Assembly: GCA_945870475.1 (NCBI GenBank)
Contig: CAMBSR010000134.1
Span: forward strand, 1-6,531
DNA length: 6,531 nt
Reading direction: 5' to 3'
Origin: Phycisphaera mikurensis NBRC 102666
GTDB taxonomy: Bacteria > Planctomycetota > Phycisphaerae > Phycisphaerales > SM1A02
The position numbers and the translations under genes were made by a program. Below, one piece after another: positions 1-5,250 of the stretch; the stretch's first letter is position 1; each line of letters begins with the position of its first letter. The notes beneath the pieces are model-generated. The model searched no databases. It was given only the letters and a program-made list of their open reading frames with translations, and had not been told where the DNA came from.

Positions 1-401
1 ACTACGCCTCCACGAACACCAACGGCGACCCGAACTTCACCGGCAGCAGCTGGAACGCCACCCCGGCTTCGGCCGCCGCCACCACCATCCCGGCGCTCGC
101 TGGCTGGTACACCGGCGACCCGACCTCGATCGACAACCGCGCTGAGAGCATCGCTGGCCTGCAGAACCGCATCAACGGCACCGGCGCCGCCGGAGCCAAC
201 TTCGGCATCTGGTGCGCTCACCTCGTGCTCACGGGCAGCAAGGTCATCGGTACCGACTTCACCTTCAGCGCGTTCGCGTCCATCAAGGACGGCGTGTCGG
301 GTGCAGTCAGCCAGGCCTCGAGCAACTTCCCGGTCCCGGCCCCGGGCGCCCTCGCGCTCCTCGGCCTCGCCGGTTTCGCCGCTCGCCGCCGTCGCGCCTG
401 A
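1..401 (+). CDS. PEP-CTERM-like secreted protein, 3' part (5' end outside window)
   Basis: The reading frame is open from the window edge (first full codon at 3) to TGA at 399-401, giving the last 132 residues. They start YASTNTNGDPNFTG and end in a sorting-type tag: a VPAPG motif, a short hydrophobic run (ALALLGLAGF), then RRRR-Ala. This tripartite layout (short motif, hydrophobic helix, Arg cluster) is that of PEP-CTERM proteins, which are exported and then processed by an exosortase; here the motif reads PAP rather than PEP. The body is rich in Asn, Thr, Ser, Gly and Ala, as in extracellular proteins, and matches no domain I recognise. It aligns with the complete paralogue downstream (762-1508) at about 70% identity (roughly 95 of 132) with two one-residue gaps, so the missing N-terminus probably also carries a signal peptide. 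Codons favour C at the third position, which may indicate high expression. Confidence is high that it is a gene and moderate on the sorting class. Confidence 0.88.
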   Translation, partial: YASTNTNGDPNFTGSSWNATPASAAATTIPALAGWYTGDPTSIDNRAESIAGLQNRINGTGAAGANFGIWCAHLVLTGSKVIGTDFTFSAFASIKDGVSGAVSQASSNFPVPAPGALALLGLAGFAARRRRA

Positions 402-489
402 GTGCGCTTCGGTTGATACTGCCCTGAAAGGGGCCTCTCCAACTGGGTAACGAAGCGTCGCCGTCCGAAAGGACGGCGACGTTCTTTTT
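333..489 (+). repeat. Direct repeat copy 1: sorting-tag codons, stop, 3'UTR and terminator
   Basis: This 157-bp block is repeated at 1440-1596, offset 1107. Positions 333-406 match 1440-1513 at all 74 bases, covering the codons for the C-terminal tag, the stop and five bases beyond it. The remainder, through the terminator T-run, differs by about five substitutions and two compensating one-base indels. Immediately 5' of 333 the two genes differ clearly. Confidence 0.9.
454..489 (+). terminator. Intrinsic terminator of the first PEP-CTERM-like gene
   Basis: A perfect 11-bp GC-rich stem (456-466 with 471-481, CGTCGCCGTCC / GGACGGCGACG) is closed by a GAAA tetraloop of GNRA type at 467-470. It can extend by a G-T and an A-T pair (454-455 with 482-483), and it is followed by TTCTTTTT (482-489). 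It lies about 55 nt after the stop codon. The same hairpin recurs at 1563-1588. Confidence 0.93.
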
Positions 490-490
490 G

Positions 491-508
491 GCAGCGCCGC
501 GGCGCTGC
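491..508. repeat. Perfect 18-bp palindrome
   Basis: GCAGCGCCGCGGCGCTGC reads identically on both strands. It lies directly after the T-run of the first terminator and has no counterpart after the second terminator. It could be a binding site for a dimeric protein or simply a second, loop-poor hairpin. All-GC palindromes can arise by chance in DNA of this composition, so function is uncertain. Confidence 0.5.
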
Positions 509-745
509 TGCGTCGCAGGAACCACGTTGGCGAGCCGGCGGGCCCGAACCTCCCCTTTGTGGTCGCAAGTCCTTATTTCGAAAGCATTTGCGCGTCTACA
601 CAGACCTTGAACCCATTCCACATGCGCCGCCGTGATGGCTCGCTGACTTGTTCTGCGTTCTTGGAGGTGCCGGAGACGACGTTCGAAGTCTGGCGCTCGC
701 CGCTTCCGTCTCCGCCCCGTCCGATCAGACCTGACCCGCTCCCTT
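509..745 (+). other. Gene-free leader region of the second PEP-CTERM-like gene
   Basis: The stretch between the palindrome and the ribosome binding site holds no convincing gene. Since a strong terminator lies just upstream, the promoter of the gene at 762 should be here. The most AT-rich pocket is about 571-590 (CCTTATTTCGAAAGCATTTG). A TTGAAC hexamer sits at 607-612, but no good -10 lies at standard spacing. No promoter is called. If transcription starts in the AT-rich pocket, the 5' leader would be about 160-180 nt long. Confidence 0.4.
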
Positions 746-751
746 GAAAGG
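746..751 (+). promoter_or_regulatory. Shine-Dalgarno-like site deciding the start at 762
   Basis: GAAAGG lies 10 nt before ATG 762. It supports that ATG over the in-frame TTG at 744, which overlaps this site and would add six residues to a signal peptide that is already well formed. The spacing is slightly long; ATG 771 is a less likely alternative. Confidence 0.55.
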
Positions 752-761
752 CTTGCCAACA

Positions 762-1508
762 ATGAAGAACATGATCCTCGCCGTCTCCGCCGTCTCCGCC
801 GTTGCCGCCTCTGCCAACGCCGGCTTCCAGGGCTTCGTCGCCTCGGTCCGCACCGTCACCGTCGGTTCCGGTGCCTACACGATCATGGACATCTTCGCGG
901 GCGTGAGCAACTCGTCCGACAAGTTCCTGAACGTCTACGACGCGAACATCAGCTGCAACGTGTCCGGCGGCTTCTTCCAGCAGGCCGGCCTCCTCTCCAA
1001 GACGTGGAAGCCCGACGCTGCGTCTTTCAACTCCACCCGCAGCTCGATCGACAGCTTCATGACTGCCGGCACCTTCTCGGGCGGCGCCTACGGTGGCGAG
1101 TACTACGCCTCGACGAACACCCAGGGCGACCCGAACTTCACGGGCACCAGCTGGAACGCCCTCCCGGCGTCGCAGGCAGCCACCTCTGTCCCGCCGAACG
1201 CCGGCTGGTACACCACCGACCCGACGTCCGTGCACAACAACGCTGAGTCGCTCGCCGGGCTGACCGGTCGCGTGAACGGCACCAACGGCCAGTTCGCCAC
1301 CCATGGCATCTGGGTTGCCCACCTCGTCCTGTCTGGCGCGGGCTGCGAGATCGGAACCGACGTGAGCTTCGCCGGCTACGCCTCGATCAAGGACGGCATC
1401 TCGGGCGCGCTCAGCCAGGGCTCCAGCAGCTTCGCTGCCGTCCCGGCCCCGGGCGCCCTCGCGCTCCTCGGCCTCGCCGGTTTCGCCGCTCGCCGCCGTC
1501 GCGCCTGA
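762..1508 (+). CDS. PEP-CTERM-like secreted protein, complete paralogue
   Basis: The product is 248 residues of unknown function. Residues 1-20 (MKNMILAVSAVSAVAASANA) form a typical Sec signal peptide, with probable cleavage after ANA before GFQG. The mature part is rich in Gly, Ser, Asn, Thr and Ala, with a few Trp/Tyr positions shared with the upstream paralogue (SWNA, AGWYT, GIW) and conserved blocks GDPNFTG and ASIKDG. Residues 227-248 make the sorting-like tag: VPAPG, a hydrophobic segment, then RRRRA. Proteins with this architecture are usually exported, held by the C-terminal helix and cut by an exosortase; no exosortase is encoded here. ATG 762 was chosen for the signal peptide and the GAAAGG site upstream. 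The gene is probably transcribed alone, because strong terminators flank it on both sides. C-ending codons dominate, more so than in the cell-wall genes downstream, suggesting good expression. Both this gene and its neighbour come from a tandem duplication. Confidence 0.9.
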   Translation: MKNMILAVSAVSAVAASANAGFQGFVASVRTVTVGSGAYTIMDIFAGVSNSSDKFLNVYDANISCNVSGGFFQQAGLLSKTWKPDAASFNSTRSSIDSFMTAGTFSGGAYGGEYYASTNTQGDPNFTGTSWNALPASQAATSVPPNAGWYTTDPTSVHNNAESLAGLTGRVNGTNGQFATHGIWVAHLVLSGAGCEIGTDVSFAGYASIKDGISGALSQGSSSFAAVPAPGALALLGLAGFAARRRRA

Positions 1509-1596
1509 GTGCGATTCGGGGTGACACTGCCCTGAAAGGGGCTCCCCAACTGGGTCACGAAGCGTCGCCGTCCGAAAGGACGGCGACGTTCTTTTT
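1440..1596 (+). repeat. Direct repeat copy 2: sorting-tag codons, stop, 3'UTR and terminator
   Basis: This is the second copy of the block at 333-489, about 96% identical with the first 74 bases perfect. The paralogous coding DNA immediately upstream has many synonymous and non-synonymous differences, so the similarity has a sharp left edge. The right edge falls at the terminator T-run; after it the sequences (GGCAGC... versus CGCACC...) are unrelated. Confidence 0.9.
1563..1596 (+). terminator. Intrinsic terminator of the second PEP-CTERM-like gene
   Basis: The 11-bp stem (1563-1573 with 1578-1588), the GAAA loop at 1574-1577 and the trailing TTCTTTTT (1589-1596) are base-for-base the same as the hairpin at 456-489. 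It separates this gene from ftsW, so ftsW needs its own promoter within the roughly 60 bp that remain. Confidence 0.93.
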
Positions 1597-1659
1597 CGCA
1601 CCCGCGCGGCCGGTCGATCTTTTGCATCCCGCCGCTCGTGGTTTGCCGATGGACGGTGC

Positions 1660-2961
1660 ATGGTGCGCTCCAGCCATGGGCTTGTCCTTTCCGTCCTCGG
1701 GCTTCTCATCGTGGCCACGATCATGGTCAACTCGGCCAGCCTCAAGCTGCGCCCCGACCACTCGACCACCATGGAGGCAATCTTCCTCGGGAAGCAGACC
1801 TGGTTTGCGGTGGGCGCCTTCCTCGCCCTGGTGGCCGGGGCGTTCATCCCGGTGGACCGCCTGGGCGTGACGGGGAAGCGCTGGTGGACCACCCCCGCCG
1901 TGTGGATGGCGGCGGCCATGCTGGTGACGCTGGCCATGGTCCATGTCCCCGGCATCGGTCGCGAGGTAAACGGCGCCCGGCGCTGGATCAGCCTGGGGCC
2001 CATCGGCCTGCAGCCGAGCGAGATCGCCAAGTGGGGCGTCCCGATCATCCTGGCGTGGTACGCGGTGGCGCAGCGGGCGCGCATCCACACCTTCAAGTGG
2101 GGTTTCGTGGTGCCGCTCGGGGCTGTCAGCGTGCTCTGCGGGATCATTGCGCTCGAAGACCTGGGTACGGCCGTCCTGATCGAACTGGTGTCCGTGGCGA
2201 TGCTGGTGGCCGCGGGTGCGCGCTGGGGCTACGTGGCGGCCATGGCGCCGCTGGGGCTCCTGGCCTTCGTGGGCCTGGTGGTGACCAGCCCGTACCGCAT
2301 GAACCGCATTGCCGCGTTCATGGACCCGTACAAGGATCCGCAGGGCATCGGCTACCACATCATCCAGTCGATGGAAGCCATTTCGGGCGGCGGCCTGGCC
2401 GGACGGGGCCTTGGCAACAGCGAGCTGAAGTTCGGCTACCTGCCGGAAGCGACCACGGACTTCATCTACTCGATCATTGCGGAAGAGCTGGGAATGACCG
2501 GTTCGGTGCTGGTGATCGCGCTGTATCTGCTGCTGATTGCGTGCGGCGTGGCCATCGTGACGGCGTCGGTGCGGCGCTCGGCGTCCACGGGTACCGGCGA
2601 CATGAGTACCGGCGACATGGGTACCGCCAATACGGCCGCTGCTGCCGGCGGCGAGACTCCGCTCCTCTCGAACTACTCGCAGCTCCTCGGCTTCGCCATC
2701 GTCCTGACGGTGGGCCTGCAGGCGCTGATCAACGTGTGCGTCGTCACCGGCCTGGCGCCGACGAAGGGCATCGCCCTCCCGCTGATGTCGCACGGCGGCA
2801 CCGGGTGGGTGCTGACGTGCCTTTCGCTCGGCATGTTGGTGTCCATGGAGCGCGCGTCGGATCGCCGGCGTCGTGAGCTCGGCGTGCCGGTGCCCGGCGA
2901 AGGTGAGCCAGCGTTGTTCACGGAAGTGCCCACGGCGGGTGCAGCCGCGAGGACCGCATGA
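1660..2961 (+). CDS. ftsW: SEDS-family peptidoglycan glycosyltransferase, FtsW type
   Basis: This is a 433-residue membrane protein of the FtsW/RodA/SpoVE (SEDS) family, which polymerises lipid II into glycan strands, normally with a partner class B PBP. About ten hydrophobic segments are visible. Family motifs: NGARRWISLGP..LQPSE at 104-121; L-E-D-L-G-T at 165-170, where many members have E/Q-P-D-L-G-T; the long loop after segment 7 with FMDPYKDPQGIGYH and GRGLGNSELKFGYLPEA; and TTDFIYSIIAEELG, which holds the presumed essential Asp at residue 267. The usual EAHTDF reads EATTDF here (Thr265 for His). A final SHGGTGWV block lies near residue 373. A low-complexity stretch at about 306-333 separates segment 8 from segment 9 and contains a GTGDM/STGDM repeat. 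FtsW rather than RodA is inferred from direct linkage to murG (ATGA overlap). ATG 1660 begins just before the first membrane helix; a weak GGACGG lies upstream. Confidence 0.9.
   Translation: MVRSSHGLVLSVLGLLIVATIMVNSASLKLRPDHSTTMEAIFLGKQTWFAVGAFLALVAGAFIPVDRLGVTGKRWWTTPAVWMAAAMLVTLAMVHVPGIGREVNGARRWISLGPIGLQPSEIAKWGVPIILAWYAVAQRARIHTFKWGFVVPLGAVSVLCGIIALEDLGTAVLIELVSVAMLVAAGARWGYVAAMAPLGLLAFVGLVVTSPYRMNRIAAFMDPYKDPQGIGYHIIQSMEAISGGGLAGRGLGNSELKFGYLPEATTDFIYSIIAEELGMTGSVLVIALYLLLIACGVAIVTASVRRSASTGTGDMSTGDMGTANTAAAAGGETPLLSNYSQLLGFAIVLTVGLQALINVCVVTGLAPTKGIALPLMSHGGTGWVLTCLSLGMLVSMERASDRRRRELGVPVPGEGEPALFTEVPTAGAAARTA
2590..2626 (+). repeat. 15-bp in-frame tandem repeat inside ftsW
   Basis: Two full units (2590-2604 GGTACCGGCGACATG and 2605-2619 AGTACCGGCGACATG, one mismatch) are followed by a partial third (GGTACCG, 2620-2626). 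They encode GTGDM-STGDM-GT at residues 311-322, in the loop between the eighth and ninth hydrophobic segments. Because the unit is a multiple of three, copy number can change without shifting the frame. Confidence 0.85.
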
Positions 2962-4094
2962 GCGGAGCGCGCCGGACGGTGGTGTTCGCGGGCGGTGGGT
3001 CCGGTGGGCACCTGAGCCCAGGCCTGGCCATCGCGGAACGCATGAAGGACGTGGCCCCGGGCGTGCGGCCGCTCTTCCTCTGTTCATTGCGCGCGATCGA
3101 TGCGCAGATGCTCGGCGACGCGGGCGTGGAGTTTCGGCCGATTCCTGCGGAGGGGTTCTCGTGGAAGCCGCGCGGACTGCTGAAGTTCGCGCTCGGCTAC
3201 GCCGCGGGCCTGCGCAAGGCGAAGGACGTGATGCGTGCCGAAGGCGTGGAGCACGTGGTGAGCCTGGGCGGGTTCGTCACCGGGCCCGTGACCGCGGCGG
3301 CGCGATCGCTGCGGATCCCGATCACGCTCGTCAACCTCGATGCCACGCCCGGACGCGCAAACCGCGTGGCCGCACGGAGGGCGCATCGCGTGGTGAGTGC
3401 CTGCGAGACGCCCGGGCTGCCGAAGTTCGCGGAGGCGATCGTGGGAATGCCGCTGCGCCGGTCGGCCATGGCGCCCGGCGGGCGCGCCGAGTGCCGCGGG
3501 CAGCTGGGGCTTGACCCGGTGCGGCCGGTGCTCCTGGTGACGGGTGCGTCGCAGGGCGCTTCGAGCCTGAACTCGTTCATGGTGGCGTTTGCGCTGAAGC
3601 ACCGCGAGCTGCTCGCGCACTGGCAGGTGCTGCATTTGGCGGGCAACAAGGGCTCGCCCTCCGCGGCAGAGCTTGATGCCGCCTACGCGCGCGCCGGCGT
3701 CAAGGCGCTGGTGCTGCCGTTCCTCAACGAGATGGGCTTGGCGTGGGGTGCCGCCGAGCTGGCGCTGAGCCGCGCGGGCGCCAACAGCGTGGCCGAGGCC
3801 GAGGCCAACCACGTACCCACGGTGTTCGTGCCGTACCCGTACCACCGCGACCTGCACCAGGAAGCGAACGCCAAGCCGCTGGTGCGCGCGGGCGCGGCGG
3901 TGCTGGCGTACGACCGACTGGACGTTGCCGCGAACATGGACTCCATCGGCGGGCCGCTCGAGACGTTGCTTGGCGACGGCCGCCTGCGCGACGAGATGGA
4001 ATCAGCGCTGCGCGCGCGCCCGCAGGTGGACGCTGCCGACGCGATCGCTCGCAGCATCCTGGGGATCAGTGCGTCGGGGCGCGTGAGTCACTGA
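2958..4094 (+). CDS. murG: UDP-GlcNAc:lipid I N-acetylglucosaminyltransferase (MurG)
   Basis: MurG adds GlcNAc from UDP-GlcNAc to lipid I on the cytoplasmic face of the membrane, giving lipid II. The product is 378 residues, slightly longer than the usual 350-360. The GT28 fold is clear. In the N-terminal domain: GGGSGGHLSP (12-21, His18 in the catalytic-loop position) and GGFVTGP (104-110). In the C-terminal donor-binding domain: TGASQGASSLN (195-205), SRAGANSVAEAE (271-282, Glu280 at the UDP-GlcNAc contact) and HQEANA (300-305, Gln301). Oddities: the loop normally reading GGTGGH has Ser15 for Thr; GGY is GGF; and the usual HEQN-x-x-PG-x-x-N reads VNLDATPGRAN (125-135), so His, Glu, Gln and Asn are all replaced. 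ATG 2958 overlaps the ftsW stop (ATGA), and GAGGA at 2949-2953 is its ribosome binding site with a short 4-nt spacer. The pair should be translationally coupled. MurG is secure because every other donor-site motif is kept. Confidence 0.93.
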   Translation: MSGARRTVVFAGGGSGGHLSPGLAIAERMKDVAPGVRPLFLCSLRAIDAQMLGDAGVEFRPIPAEGFSWKPRGLLKFALGYAAGLRKAKDVMRAEGVEHVVSLGGFVTGPVTAAARSLRIPITLVNLDATPGRANRVAARRAHRVVSACETPGLPKFAEAIVGMPLRRSAMAPGGRAECRGQLGLDPVRPVLLVTGASQGASSLNSFMVAFALKHRELLAHWQVLHLAGNKGSPSAAELDAAYARAGVKALVLPFLNEMGLAWGAAELALSRAGANSVAEAEANHVPTVFVPYPYHRDLHQEANAKPLVRAGAAVLAYDRLDVAANMDSIGGPLETLLGDGRLRDEMESALRARPQVDAADAIARSILGISASGRVSH

Positions 4095-4112
4095 GCGCTG
4101 CGGGGCGTGCGA

Positions 4113-5195
4113 TCACTCGATCGTCGGCAGCCACGTGGTGAGCAGCTCGACCACCGCTTCCAGGTCACCCTTGTCGATCATCTCGGTGGTGGTGTGGATG
4201 TAGCGCGTGCCGGCGCCCAGGGCCACGCAGCGCGCGCCCTTGCCGGAGCGCTGGATGGCGGCACCGTCCTGCCCGCCGCGCGCGAGGATGGCGCGCTGGT
4301 AGGGGATGCGGTGCTTCTTTGCCACGCTGCAGAGCTCTTCCACCAGGCGGTAGTCGCTGATCATGCTGCTGTCCTGCACCATGATGGCGGCGCCGTCGCC
4401 GTGCTTGGTGACGCGCTGGCTCTCCGGGACGCCGGGCGTGTCGCACGCCAGGTTCACGTCGAGGCCCACGCCGATGTCCGCGCCCACCTGGTTGGCCGCG
4501 GTGGTGGCGCCGCGCAGGCCCACCTCCTCCTGCGTGCAGAAGGCCACCACGATGTCGGCGGCGTGCTTCTTTCCGGAGCGCTCGATGCGGCGCAGCGCCT
4601 CGATGGCCACGAAGCAGGCCATGCGGTTGTCGAGCGCCTTGCTGACCACCTTGAGGGGCGTCTCCATGAACGGCTGGTTGAGCACCACGTAGTCACCCAC
4701 CTTGACCTTCTTCTTCACGTCCGCCGCGGCCATGCCGAGGTCGACGAAGAACTCCTCGACGCCCGGCACCTTGGTGCGCTCGGCATCGCTCGAGATGTGG
4801 ATGGGCTTGCCGCCCGGGTTCATGACGCCGTGGATGTCGCCGCCGTCGGTGACCACGGTCACGCGGCTCGCGAACAGGTTGCGGGTGTCGAAGCCGCCGG
4901 CGGCGTTCACCCAGATGTGGCCGTGGTCATCCACGTGGCGGACGTAGAAGCCGATCTCGTCCATGTGTGCGGCCAGGAGCACGGTGGTGGGCTTGCTGCC
5001 CTTGGCGCGTGCCGACTTGGTTGCCTTGCGCGTGCAGATGAGCGAACCCATGTTGTCCACGTGGGACGAGTCGAACATGCCGCCGCCGGCCTTGCCGAGG
5101 ACGGTCTTCTCGATGAGGGCGCGGACGCGCTCCTCGCGTCCAGGGACGCCGGGGGTCTCGCAGAGGCGACGGAAGAGGTCGAGGTCGAGCTTCAT
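4113..5195 (-). CDS. M42-family metallo-aminopeptidase
   Basis: The product is a 360-residue cytoplasmic di-metal aminopeptidase of the M42 family (TET/glutamyl aminopeptidase/FrvX-like), which generally assembles into large hollow oligomers and trims N-terminal residues from peptides. The predicted ligands are present in order: His77 and Asp79 in AHMDEIGF, the bridging Asp189 in SKALDNR, the catalytic Glu223 and metal ligand Glu224 in TQEEVGLRGA, Asp246 in GLDVN, and His334 in RYIHTTTEM. The usual GGTDA block reads GGQDGAA (307-313). The start codon at 5195 (MKLDLDLFRRLCETPGVPG) gives the normal family N-terminus and has AAGGAA seven bases upstream; an upstream ATG at 5354 would add 53 atypical residues. 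The gene converges on murG with an 18-bp gap and diverges from the ygfZ-like gene. The family is very likely; the preferred substrate residue cannot be read from the sequence. Confidence 0.93.
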   Translation of the reverse strand: MKLDLDLFRRLCETPGVPGREERVRALIEKTVLGKAGGGMFDSSHVDNMGSLICTRKATKSARAKGSKPTTVLLAAHMDEIGFYVRHVDDHGHIWVNAAGGFDTRNLFASRVTVVTDGGDIHGVMNPGGKPIHISSDAERTKVPGVEEFFVDLGMAAADVKKKVKVGDYVVLNQPFMETPLKVVSKALDNRMACFVAIEALRRIERSGKKHAADIVVAFCTQEEVGLRGATTAANQVGADIGVGLDVNLACDTPGVPESQRVTKHGDGAAIMVQDSSMISDYRLVEELCSVAKKHRIPYQRAILARGGQDGAAIQRSGKGARCVALGAGTRYIHTTTEMIDKGDLEAVVELLTTWLPTIE

Positions 5196-5250
5196 GGTGT
5201 GTTTCCTTGCGTTGGGCCGCGGAAGGCGGAGCAGAAATCCTAGGCGAACT
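5196..5250. promoter_or_regulatory. Divergent intergenic region between the M42 and ygfZ-like genes
   Basis: Only 55 bp separate the two divergent starts, so promoters for both genes must lie here or extend into the coding ends. Weak candidates are TAGGAT on the minus strand (5239-5244) and TATGCT on the plus strand (5250-5255), neither with a recognisable -35. If TATGCT works as a -10, the ygfZ-like mRNA could begin almost at ATG 5263 and be leaderless. Confidence 0.35.
5203..5208 (-). promoter_or_regulatory. Ribosome binding site of the M42 peptidase gene
   Basis: On the minus strand AAGGAA lies seven bases before the ATG at 5195-5193. It settles the start in favour of MKLDLDLF over longer in-frame extensions. 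Confidence 0.7.

Noticed and set aside
557..635. Sigma70-type promoter for the gene at 762 (TTGTGG 557-562 or TTGAAC 607-612 as -35)
   Set aside because: Neither hexamer has an acceptable -10 at 16-18 bp, so no specific promoter can be supported.
577..687. Two TTCGAA palindromes (577-582 and 682-687) as paired operator sites
   Set aside because: The shared core is only six bases and the flanks do not match each other or extend the symmetry.
744..761. TTG start for the second secreted protein
   Set aside because: It would place the start on its own ribosome binding site and add MKGLPT before a complete signal peptide.
573..2147. Minus-strand open frame of 524 codons across the second secreted-protein gene and the start of ftsW
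   Set aside because: It runs across two well-supported plus-strand genes and two terminators, has Arg/Ala/His-rich composition without domains, and is explained by scarce stop codons in GC-rich DNA.
1555..3087. Minus-strand open frame of 510 codons opposite ftsW
   Set aside because: It is the antisense shadow of ftsW: rich in Arg, His and Gln with no recognisable motif, while the plus strand encodes clear SEDS motifs.
4095..4112. Bidirectional terminator between murG and the convergent M42 gene
   Set aside because: The 18-bp gap and its flanks show no stable stem followed by a T-run on either strand.
4107..5243. Plus-strand open frame of 378 codons opposite the M42 gene
   Set aside because: Composition is dominated by Ala, Val, His and Leu, typical of antisense translation; the minus strand has all M42 metal ligands.
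4963..5250. N-terminal extension of the ygfZ-like protein back to 4963
   Set aside because: The extension lies antisense inside the M42 coding region, is Arg-rich and unlike YgfZ; starts at 5251 or 5263 fit the family length.
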